NCBI GenBank assembly: GCA_900554895.1
Contig: USIX01000154.1
Location: forward strand, 1 to 5,683
Length of the DNA stretch: 5,683 nucleotides
Direction: 5' to 3'
Origin: an uncultured Megamonas sp.
Lineage (GTDB): Bacteria; Bacillota; Negativicutes; Selenomonadales; Selenomonadaceae
This document shows, piece by piece, positions 1 to 5,282 of the stretch. The notes under the pieces are model-generated. The model was not told the DNA's origin. It ran no database searches and saw nothing but the letters and a program-made list of their open reading frames with translations. The position numbers were made by a program, and so were the translations under genes. How positions within the stretch are numbered: the first letter of the stretch is position 1; every line of letters begins with the position of its first letter.

Positions 1-5
1 CTCCT
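1..5 (-). promoter_or_regulatory. Ribosome binding site of a leftward gene outside the window
   Basis: On the minus strand the last bases of the window read AACAGGAG, a good Shine-Dalgarno sequence. A start codon would be expected a few bases beyond the left edge. This implies that a leftward gene begins immediately outside the window, downstream of the recombinase and of the left inverted repeat. Its identity cannot be seen. A 13-codon open frame with its own weak AGG (7-48, minus strand, encoding MKNFYIKIFIKYI) ends just before this site and could be a leader or chance. Confidence 0.5.
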
Positions 6-41
6 GTTATATGTATTTGATAAAAATTTTTATGTAAAAAT

Positions 42-69
42 TTTTCATTAAATATATCCTTTTACGAAA
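42..69 (+). repeat. Left inverted repeat, candidate recombinase crossover site
   Basis: Bases 53-69 (TATATCCTTTTACGAAA) are repeated perfectly in inverse orientation at 1316-1332. Extending outward to 28 bp, 24 of 28 positions match the right copy (1316-1343). Each copy also has internal dyad symmetry: read on the opposite strand it starts TTTCGTAA and ends GAAAA around a centre of about AAGGATATA. That is the usual layout of a tyrosine recombinase core site, with two inverted binding arms around a crossover spacer. The site begins 14 bp beyond the recombinase stop codon. Confidence 0.75.
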
Positions 70-83
70 TTATATTCAACTTA

Positions 84-1196
84 TTATTTCTTTATTGCCA
101 TATTGAGCTGTTTGCGTTTGAAATCCATAGTAGGATGTACATAATAATTAAGTGTGATACTCACATTACTATGACCTAGAATTTCACTTAAAACCTTAAT
201 ATCTACATTGTTTTCAACACAGCTTCCAGCGAATTTATGACGAAGCTGATGAAAATTTATTACAGGAATATTATTTTTTTGCAGGAAACTTTTAAACCGA
301 CATTGTAAAGTGCGCGGTTCCAACGGTTTATTATTTGTACCAAATAAAAAATCGTCAGGCAAATATTCCTGACAAAATTTTTTCAAGCGTGGTATTAAAA
401 TATCTGGTATAGGTATATAACGACGTGAAGCAGGTGATTTCGGTTCACCGACGACAAGTTTCGTTTTTTGACCGATAGAAGTATAATTTATTCGCTGGAC
501 TGTTTTGCATACAAATAAAATATTGTTGTCAAAATCGATATCGCATTTTTTCAATGCACAAATTTCGCCTATACGCAATCCCATATAAACAGCAATACTG
601 ATAGCTGTTGCTGTCTTACTTTCATCTTTTTGCAATGCAGTACGAATAATCTGCCAATGTTTATCCGATAAAAATTTTTTTCTTGTATTCATTTTGCTTA
701 AACGAATATTTTTTGCCGGATTTACAATCGCATACTGTTTTTCCATAAAACCAAAAATCATTTTTAAAATAACGATAATATTATGAACGGTTACTTTTGA
801 CAAGGGCCTTTGACTGATTGCAGCTCCTTTCGTTAATAATTGCTGAATGAATTCATTAATCAGTGTTTCATTTATTAAATACAATTCCTTGCCGCCGAAT
901 GCAGGATTTAGATATCTTTTAAGTACATAAGCATAAATGGACCACGTTGATTCTTTCGTATGATTTTTAGCAAAAGATAGCCATTGATAGCCGATATCCT
1001 GAAACTTTATTTTTGCCAAGGATGCTAGAGGTTTTTCTTTATAATAAAATGAAATAAACTGTTCTATTTTCATTACACACTCTTCATAGGAGTTGGCATA
1101 AACATATTTATATTGTATTTTTCCGTTTGTTTTTTTACCGATATTTAATCTGCCTTCATATCTGCCGTCTTTGCGTCTGTATATATTAAAATTCAT
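84..1196 (-). CDS. Tyrosine recombinase (phage integrase family), likely DNA invertase of the flanking repeats
   Basis: A 370-residue site-specific recombinase that cuts and rejoins DNA through a covalent tyrosine intermediate. The frame is open back to 1280, but the start at 1196 is chosen because GGAGGA (1203-1208) lies 6 bases upstream and the protein then begins MNFNIYRRKDGRYEGRL. That N-terminus (about 1-45) resembles the small arm-type DNA-binding domain of Tn916-like integrases. A helical core-binding domain (about 63-160) and the catalytic domain follow. The full catalytic set is visible: R208 (GLRIGE), K253 (EPKSPASRR), H316 and R319 (HQLRH), H342 (GHSNVSIT) and the nucleophile Y352 (NYYVH). 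Nothing looks truncated. Composition is much more AT-rich than the neighbours, suggesting transfer. No clear promoter of its own is seen. The inverted repeats just outside the gene suggest it inverts its own segment. An integrase left from a lost element is the alternative. Confidence 0.93.
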   Translation of the reverse strand: MNFNIYRRKDGRYEGRLNIGKKTNGKIQYKYVYANSYEECVMKIEQFISFYYKEKPLASLAKIKFQDIGYQWLSFAKNHTKESTWSIYAYVLKRYLNPAFGGKELYLINETLINEFIQQLLTKGAAISQRPLSKVTVHNIIVILKMIFGFMEKQYAIVNPAKNIRLSKMNTRKKFLSDKHWQIIRTALQKDESKTATAISIAVYMGLRIGEICALKKCDIDFDNNILFVCKTVQRINYTSIGQKTKLVVGEPKSPASRRYIPIPDILIPRLKKFCQEYLPDDFLFGTNNKPLEPRTLQCRFKSFLQKNNIPVINFHQLRHKFAGSCVENNVDIKVLSEILGHSNVSITLNYYVHPTMDFKRKQLNMAIKK

Positions 1197-1202
1197 ATTA
1201 TA

Positions 1203-1208
1203 TCCTCC
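1203..1208 (-). promoter_or_regulatory. Ribosome binding site deciding the recombinase start
   Basis: GGAGGA on the minus strand lies 6 bases before the ATG at 1196. It is the only strong Shine-Dalgarno sequence in the upstream part of the frame, so the 28 residues encoded between 1280 and 1197 are probably not translated. Confidence 0.85.
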
Positions 1209-1273
1209 AAATTCCTCAAATTTTAAAAATTTTTGTCTTATACCGTCATAATAAAAATATTTTTGTAGCAGAC

Positions 1274-1301
1274 TTGACAATAAATTGAAATATAGTAGAA
1301 T
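1274..1301 (+). promoter_or_regulatory. Strong outward promoter just inside the right inverted repeat
   Basis: The plus strand has a perfect -35 box TTGACA (1274-1279), a 16-bp spacer and a -10 box TAGAAT (1296-1301, one mismatch to TATAAT). Transcription would start near 1308 and cross the right inverted repeat. It points away from the recombinase and towards the metY 3' end, and no rightward gene follows before the terminator at 1378-1421. In this orientation it could therefore make only a transcript of about 115-120 nt. After inversion of the segment the same promoter would read leftward out of the window. Confidence 0.7.
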
Positions 1302-1315
1302 AAATTCGAAAGGTT

Positions 1316-1343
1316 TTTCGTAAAAGGATATACTTCGCGAAAA
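1316..1343 (-). repeat. Right inverted repeat, candidate recombinase crossover site
   Basis: This is the inverse copy of the site at 42-69, with a 17-bp perfect core (1316-1332) and 24 of 28 matches overall. The outer arm differs between copies (CGCGAAG-type here, CATTAAA-type at the left), but both keep outer dyad symmetry, here TTTTCG at 1315-1320 against CGAAAA at 1338-1343. Conserved inner arm and spacer with a diverged outer arm is common for recombinase core sites. Confidence 0.75.
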
Positions 1344-1377
1344 CTATAACGTAAATCAGGCTGAAAAATCTACATAA

Positions 1378-1421
1378 AAAAGGGATATAACAAACGGATT
1401 TTCATTTGTTATATCCCTTTT
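1378..1421. terminator. Strong bidirectional intrinsic terminator after metY
   Basis: A perfect 17-bp stem (1378-1394 with 1405-1421) closes a 10-base loop. On the minus strand it lies 14 bases past the metY stop codon and is followed by a run of T. On the plus strand it is followed by TTTTATTTTTG, so it should also stop rightward transcription from the promoter at 1274-1301. It thus insulates metY from the recombinase segment in both directions. Confidence 0.92.
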
Positions 1422-1435
1422 ATTTTTGTATTCTG

Positions 1436-2728
1436 TTAAGCAAAGGCCTGCTTCAAATCAGCGATTATATCTTTAATATTTTCAATGCCGATGGATAAGC
1501 GGATTGTATTCGGTTTAATACCGGAAGCTAACAATTCATCTTCCGTCATCTGAGAATGAGTCGTCGTTGCCGGATGAATGACGAGTGATTTCGCATCAGC
1601 TACATTAGCAAGCAATGAAAATAATTGAAGATGGTCAATAAAATTCTGTGCTTCTTTTGCCGAACCGTCAATTTCAAAAGTAAAAATTGAACCGCCTCCG
1701 TTTGGCAGATATTTTTCATATAATTCATGGTCAAATCTGCTCTTTACCGACGGATGGTTCACTACTTTTACCTTCGGATGACTTTGCAGAAAATCAACCA
1801 CTTTTAGAGCATTTTCCACATGACGTTCTACCCGCAGTGATAATGTTTCCAGTCCCTGCAACAGAAGAAACGCATTAAACGGCGAAATGCACGCACCGAA
1901 ATCGCGCAGGAGCACTGCTCTAACTTTTACGATAAAGGCCAGATTTTGCACTGCTTCATAAAAAGATATTCCATGATAGCTCGGGTTCGGCTCTACCAAT
2001 GACGGAAATTTGCCGCTATCTTTCCAGTCAAATCTGCCTCCGTCCACTATTATCCCGCCTAAGGAAGTTCCATGTCCCCCGATAAACTTTGTTGCGGAAT
2101 GGATTACGATATCGGCACCGTAATCTATCGGACGGACAAGATACGGTGTAGCAAAGGTATTATCGACAACGGCCGGTATCTTGTATTTATGTGCCAGTTT
2201 CGCCAATGCCTCTATATCGGCTACATCACTGTTCGGATTACCGAACGTTTCAAAATACAGACATTTCGTATTCTCTTTTATAGCATTTTCAACTTCTGAT
2301 AAATCGTGAATATCCACAAATGTAGTTACAATACCGAAATCCTTCAATGTATGCTCCAATAGATTATATGTTCCACCGTATAAAGTCTTGGAGGCAACAA
2401 TATGGTCGCCGCTTTTGGCAAGAGCCTGCAACGTATAGGCAATTGCGGCAGCACCGGAAGCCACGGCCAATGCACCTGCTCCTCCCTCCAGTGCCGCCAT
2501 GCGTTTTTCCAGAACTTCCTGGGTGGAATTAGTCAATCTGCCATAAATATTTCCCTCTTCCCTCAAAGCAAATCTGTCCGCCGCCGATTGGCAATTTTCA
2601 AATACATATGAAGTAGTCTGATAAATCGGCACTGCCCGTGAATTGGTAACAGGGTCAGGCTTTTCCTGACCGATATGTAGCTGCTTCGTTTCAAAACTCC
2701 ATTTACTCGTATCCAAAACTTTTCCCAT
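1436..2728 (-). CDS. metY: O-acetylhomoserine sulfhydrylase (PLP-dependent, methionine synthesis)
   Basis: This cytosolic enzyme converts O-acetylhomoserine and sulfide to homocysteine and acetate, the direct-sulfhydrylation route to methionine. The 430-residue length matches the family. The start at 2728 gives MGKVLDTSKWSFETKQLHIG and has GGGGA 6 bases upstream (2735-2740); an in-frame ATG at 2761 has no ribosome site and lies upstream of the predicted transcript start. Cys/Met-metabolism PLP fold marks are visible: Y62 in NIYGR (cofactor phosphate contact from the partner subunit), D189 in VVDNTFATP, the Schiff-base lysine K214 in SATKFIGGHG, and R410 in NTIRLSIGIE (substrate carboxylate). 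The insert around GGRFDWKDSGKFP and the overall length favour the sulfhydrylase over cystathionine gamma-synthase, which is about 380 residues. O-succinylhomoserine as substrate cannot be excluded. It follows cysK on the same strand after about 350 bp and ends at a strong terminator. Confidence 0.93.
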   Translation of the reverse strand: MGKVLDTSKWSFETKQLHIGQEKPDPVTNSRAVPIYQTTSYVFENCQSAADRFALREEGNIYGRLTNSTQEVLEKRMAALEGGAGALAVASGAAAIAYTLQALAKSGDHIVASKTLYGGTYNLLEHTLKDFGIVTTFVDIHDLSEVENAIKENTKCLYFETFGNPNSDVADIEALAKLAHKYKIPAVVDNTFATPYLVRPIDYGADIVIHSATKFIGGHGTSLGGIIVDGGRFDWKDSGKFPSLVEPNPSYHGISFYEAVQNLAFIVKVRAVLLRDFGACISPFNAFLLLQGLETLSLRVERHVENALKVVDFLQSHPKVKVVNHPSVKSRFDHELYEKYLPNGGGSIFTFEIDGSAKEAQNFIDHLQLFSLLANVADAKSLVIHPATTTHSQMTEDELLASGIKPNTIRLSIGIENIKDIIADLKQAFA

Positions 2729-2761
2729 TATTAGTCCCCATTTCTTTTTATTATTAAACAT

Positions 2762-2790
2762 ATTAAATATATATATAAATATCTACTCAA
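2762..2790 (-). promoter_or_regulatory. Candidate metY promoter
   Basis: On the minus strand, TTGAGT (2785-2790), a 17-bp spacer and TTTAAT (2762-2767) make a plausible sigma-A promoter. It would start RNA near 2755 and give a short leader of about 27 bases before the ATG at 2728. The match is imperfect (4 of 6 and 5 of 6) and the stretch is very AT-rich, so chance is possible. Confidence 0.45.
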
Positions 2791-2874
2791 TATCATAAAA
2801 TTACTGCTGAAGCAGTCCGGATATTTTCATTAGCACCACAGGTAAAAAAACATTATGCTGATTAACTTTTTTAA

Positions 2875-2940
2875 CAGTAGGATATTTAATATTCGTTCGA
2901 TGTCGGCACTTAACCTTACTGAATATTACATATCCTACTG
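2875..2940. repeat. Large hairpin: 20-bp inverted repeat with 26-base loop
   Basis: CAGTAGGATATTTAATATTC (2875-2894) pairs with 2921-2940 with a single mismatch (2886 against 2929). The loop is 2895-2920. Neither side has the T run of an intrinsic terminator. It could be a structured RNA element in the cysK-metY interval, a protein-binding dyad, or a copy of a small dispersed palindromic repeat. The function is unknown. Confidence 0.75.
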
Positions 2941-3082
2941 CGGCATAAGCTCAATACCTGAAACACTAACTAAAATCCGAGCGTCTCAAGCCGTTATACC
3001 GACTATATTCATATAACAGTCTCGAAGACTCGCCCCGTACAGCGTTAGCGTAACGTTAAAAAGGTTCTCTTTTCGGTTCGTT

Positions 3083-4012
3083 TTAGTCTTCAAATAATTT
3101 TGTTGACAGATATCTTTCGCCTGTATCCGGCAAAAGCACTACAATATTTTTGCCTGCATTCTCCGGTCGTTTGGCAAGCTGGGTTGCTGCCCAAAGTGCT
3201 GCTCCGGAAGAAATTCCCGTAAGCAGGCCTTCCGTTTTCGTCAGTTGTCTGCTTGTCGGATACGCAGCCTCATTCGGTACGGATATTATTTCATCATAAA
3301 TACCTGTATCCAACGTATCAGGTATAAAACCTGCACCAATGCCTTGAATTTCGTGTGCTCCTGCTCTTCCAGTTGACAGCACTGCTGAAGTAGCTGGTTC
3401 AACACCGATGATTTTTATCTGCGGATTCTGTTCCTTCAGATATTTGCCTGTGCCGCTTATAGTGCCGCCCGTACCGATACCTGCAACGAAAATATCTACT
3501 GTACCGTCCGTATCGCGCCAGATTTCCGGTCCCGTCGTTTCATAATGAGCCTGACGATTGACCAGATTTGTAAACTGCCCCGGAATGAAGCTGTTCGGAT
3601 ACTCTTTTGCCAGTTCTTCAGCTTTGGCAATAGCACCTTTCATCCCTTTCGCTCCCTCTGTAAGCACAAGCTCCGCACCGTAAATCTTCATTAACTTGCG
3701 ACGCTCGATACTCATAGTTTCCGGCATTGTTATGATAATTTTATAACCTTTGGACGCCGCCACTGCGCAAAGACCGATACCTGTGTTGCCGCTCGTCGGT
3801 TCGATAATGACTGAATTCGGCTGCAAAATGCCCTTTTCTTCCGCATCTTCAATCATTGCTCTCGCAATCCTGTCTTTAGCACTGCCTGCAGGATTAAAAT
3901 ATTCCAGTTTCACTAAAATATTTGCCTTTAAATCATTTGCTTTCATATAGTTATTTATTTGAACAAGCGGCGTATTTCCCACAAGTTCCATGAAGTTTTT
4001 ATACACTTTCAT
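3083..4012 (-). CDS. cysK: Cysteine synthase (O-acetylserine sulfhydrylase)
   Basis: This cytosolic PLP enzyme makes cysteine from O-acetylserine and sulfide. The 309-residue length is typical. The start at 4012 gives MKVYKNFMELVGNTPLVQ, the normal family N-terminus, with GAGG 8 bases upstream; the in-frame ATG at 4048 has no ribosome site. Visible marks are the Schiff-base lysine K46 in NPAGSAKDR, the substrate loop TSGNTG (73-78), the phosphate-binding GTGGT (180-184), S269 in GISSGA (pyridine nitrogen contact) and the C-terminal PDTGERYLST. The family usually reads NPGGSVKDR, so the A-for-G and A-for-V changes around the lysine are mild variants. Beta-family relatives such as cystathionine beta-synthase are less likely given the length and the ERYLST ending. 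A perfect consensus promoter precedes it. metY follows downstream on the same strand, so both sulfide-fixing enzymes sit together. Confidence 0.94.
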   Translation of the reverse strand: MKVYKNFMELVGNTPLVQINNYMKANDLKANILVKLEYFNPAGSAKDRIARAMIEDAEEKGILQPNSVIIEPTSGNTGIGLCAVAASKGYKIIITMPETMSIERRKLMKIYGAELVLTEGAKGMKGAIAKAEELAKEYPNSFIPGQFTNLVNRQAHYETTGPEIWRDTDGTVDIFVAGIGTGGTISGTGKYLKEQNPQIKIIGVEPATSAVLSTGRAGAHEIQGIGAGFIPDTLDTGIYDEIISVPNEAAYPTSRQLTKTEGLLTGISSGAALWAATQLAKRPENAGKNIVVLLPDTGERYLSTKLFED

Positions 4013-4067
4013 CAGTCTCGCCTCTTTATTTAACATTTTTACAATCATACTAAAAAAGTATGGATTA

Positions 4068-4096
4068 ATTATATATTACATCTATCCGTATGTCAA
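4068..4096 (-). promoter_or_regulatory. Perfect consensus promoter of cysK
   Basis: On the minus strand TTGACA (4091-4096), a 17-bp spacer and TATAAT (4068-4073) match the sigma-A consensus at all 12 positions with ideal spacing. RNA would start near 4061, leaving about 49 bases before the cysK start at 4012. A promoter this strong suggests high basal expression or control by a repressor; I see no operator I can name. Confidence 0.88.
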
Positions 4097-4132
4097 CAGA
4101 AGTCTTTTTGATTTTTTCAACCGTAAAGAGAA

Positions 4133-4188
4133 TTTGTCCGGCACAATACAACATTACCATTTATTTACATTATACTGTGCCGAACAAA
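4133..4188 (-). terminator. Hairpin ending the murP-mupG operon
   Basis: Arms 4172-4188 and 4133-4149 form a 17-bp stem with a 22-base loop, starting 24 bases past the mupG stop. As minus-strand RNA all 17 positions pair, three of them as G-U wobbles; as plus-strand RNA the same three become A-C mismatches. This points to selection as minus-strand RNA. The following tail (TTCTCTTT) is only moderately T-rich, so termination may be incomplete. Confidence 0.65.
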
Positions 4189-4212
4189 AACGCTCTTTAA
4201 ACAGATTTCTTT

Positions 4213-5280
4213 CTATATAAATTTTATTTTAAATCTGCTGTTCGGCTTCAGGAACTTCAGCAAAATCATATCACAGTCAATTATTTTGCCGATTATATTG
4301 ACGTTTCTGTCTGCCTGCTGCGCCTTTAAAATTATCTGCATTTCTCCCTTGTACCGTCCGCTGTTTATATTATCGAGCGTAATCATACCTTTGCTGCGTC
4401 CTGCTATATATTCAGGACAGATTTTTTCCTCTCGGCATAAAGACCGGCTTTCCTGTGCCCGAACCGCTGTAACGGCATTATCGGCACGGACTGTAAATAT
4501 ATTCTGTTCCAGCATGTTTTTTACAAACTGATTTTGTGTCAGACATTTAGCTCTCACTGTTATATAATTCTTTGACAGCTCCGCCAGTTCCCGTATTTCC
4601 TCATCTGCCGGCAGGCTGTCGCCGATAAATACACTGTCCGTTTCCAGCAGTGTCAAATGCTGAGCTGCCGAAGCCGCCGGCCGGTAACGGTGCATTTCCA
4701 ATGTCGGCAAGCCTTTTTTGAGCGGTGAACGCGCTCTGTTGTAACTTGGTACAAATGCCGCCGTCTGCACTCCGTACATATGCAGCAGTCTGTTCTGCTG
4801 CCGCAAAAATTTTTCACTCAGCCCCGTTCCTTCACGCGGATAAAAATTATGCAGTGCATCAATGCAATAAAAATCCGTCCGATAAAACTTCAGATTATCC
4901 AGAATTTCTTTCGTCATCGTAGAAGCATTGAACTGTACTTTTATCCTACGGCTGAGAGCTGCAATATCTTTTTCACTGTAACCGAAGTCAAGACGTATCG
5001 TACTTATACCCAGCTGCTGCAACGCCTCCGTATCGAGTTTTGTCAAATTCAGCAAAGACAGTGTATGCGGCGATACATCGGAAATTACTTCCATATTATA
5101 TAAATGAGCACTTTTTAAAACCTTTTGCAGTTCATTTTGCAGTGCCGCTGTATTCGTCTCCGGAATATGCAGTGAAGTAAATATTCGTTTTAAGCCTAAT
5201 CTATGCGCCGTTTCAATTAATTGCAGATTTTCTTCAGGCGTATTGTCAAGTCCCAAATAAATCGAAATACCGTTTTCCAT
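4213..5280 (-). CDS. mupG: 6-phospho-N-acetylmuramidase (GH170, formerly DUF871)
   Basis: A 355-residue cytosolic glycosidase. The characterised relative, MupG of Staphylococcus aureus, splits MurNAc-6-phosphate-GlcNAc taken up by the MurP PTS into MurNAc-6-phosphate and GlcNAc during cell-wall recycling. The start at 5280 (MENGISIYLGLDN) has GGAGGA 6 bases upstream (5287-5292). Family marks are the N-terminal strand ISIYLG, RIFTSLHIPE (about 32-41), DVSP (68-71), the LDFGYS and QFNAS strands of a TIM-like barrel (about 97-118), HNFYPREGTG (144-153) and a C-terminal small beta domain with ITLDNINSGRYKGEMQI (about 300-316). The stop codon of the permease lies 2 bases before its start, so the two are translationally coupled. 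The assignment to the DUF871/GH170 family is firm; the exact substrate is taken from the permease neighbour and the S. aureus relative. Confidence 0.85.
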   Translation of the reverse strand: MENGISIYLGLDNTPEENLQLIETAHRLGLKRIFTSLHIPETNTAALQNELQKVLKSAHLYNMEVISDVSPHTLSLLNLTKLDTEALQQLGISTIRLDFGYSEKDIAALSRRIKVQFNASTMTKEILDNLKFYRTDFYCIDALHNFYPREGTGLSEKFLRQQNRLLHMYGVQTAAFVPSYNRARSPLKKGLPTLEMHRYRPAASAAQHLTLLETDSVFIGDSLPADEEIRELAELSKNYITVRAKCLTQNQFVKNMLEQNIFTVRADNAVTAVRAQESRSLCREEKICPEYIAGRSKGMITLDNINSGRYKGEMQIILKAQQADRNVNIIGKIIDCDMILLKFLKPNSRFKIKFI

Positions 5281-5282
5281 GA

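Larger units (their letters stand above)
53..1332. mobile_element. Putative invertible DNA segment carrying its own recombinase and an outward promoter
   Basis: The segment is bounded by perfect 17-bp inverted repeats at 53-69 and 1316-1332. It contains one complete tyrosine recombinase gene and a strong promoter pointing outward across the right repeat. Inverted sites lead a tyrosine recombinase to flip the DNA between them, whereas direct repeats would lead to excision, so an invertible switch fits better than an integrated element. No phage, conjugation or cargo gene is present. Flipping would move the outward promoter to the left end, facing the ribosome binding site at 1-5. Inversion itself is inferred; only the arrangement is seen. 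Confidence 0.6.
2762..3082. other. Non-coding region between cysK and metY
   Basis: About 320 bp without a credible gene on either strand. It holds the candidate metY promoter, a small hairpin ACTGC-TGAA-GCAGT (2803-2816), a large 20-bp-arm hairpin (2875-2940) and two short palindromic stems near the cysK end (3018-3030, AGTCT-CGA-AGACT; 3043-3055, CGTTA-GCG-TAACG). No stem is followed by a convincing T run on the minus strand, so no clear cysK terminator is seen and cysK transcripts may run towards metY. I could not recognise the conserved core of a SAM (S-box) riboswitch or of a T-box leader. Confidence 0.6.

Noticed and set aside
84..1196. The recombinase as part of a prophage, ICE or integrated island
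   Set aside because: No phage, plasmid or conjugation gene is present, and the matching flanking sites are inverted and 1.2 kb apart around the recombinase alone, rather than direct att repeats. Material beyond the left edge could still change this view.
84..1280. Recombinase starting at 1280 (398 residues)
   Set aside because: The only strong ribosome binding site (1203-1208) sits before the ATG at 1196, and the family N-terminus begins there. The longer form would also run into the outward promoter's -35 box.
1687..2611. Open frames on the plus strand opposite metY
   Set aside because: They are antisense to a gene with complete family motifs, lack clear ribosome sites and resemble no protein I recognise.
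2801..2853. Two tiny overlapping minus-strand open frames upstream of metY (MFFYLWC at 2830-2853 and MKISGLLQQ at 2801-2830)
   Set aside because: The TAATG overlap and the final cysteine hint at a leader peptide, but neither frame has a ribosome binding site and such short frames arise easily by chance.
2895..2910. TCGATGTCGGC in the hairpin loop, also found in bacterial 23S rRNA
   Set aside because: The match is 11 bases and the flanks do not continue as rRNA; treated as coincidence.
4169..4174. TATAAT on the minus strand inside the mupG hairpin as a second cysK promoter
   Set aside because: No -35 box lies at proper distance, and the perfect promoter at 4068-4096 explains cysK expression.
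3750..5103. Open frames on the plus strand opposite cysK and mupG, including 3990-4220 and 4780-5103
   Set aside because: They overlap convincing genes on the other strand or their promoter and terminator, and show no family features; 3990-4220 would cover the cysK promoter and the mupG hairpin.
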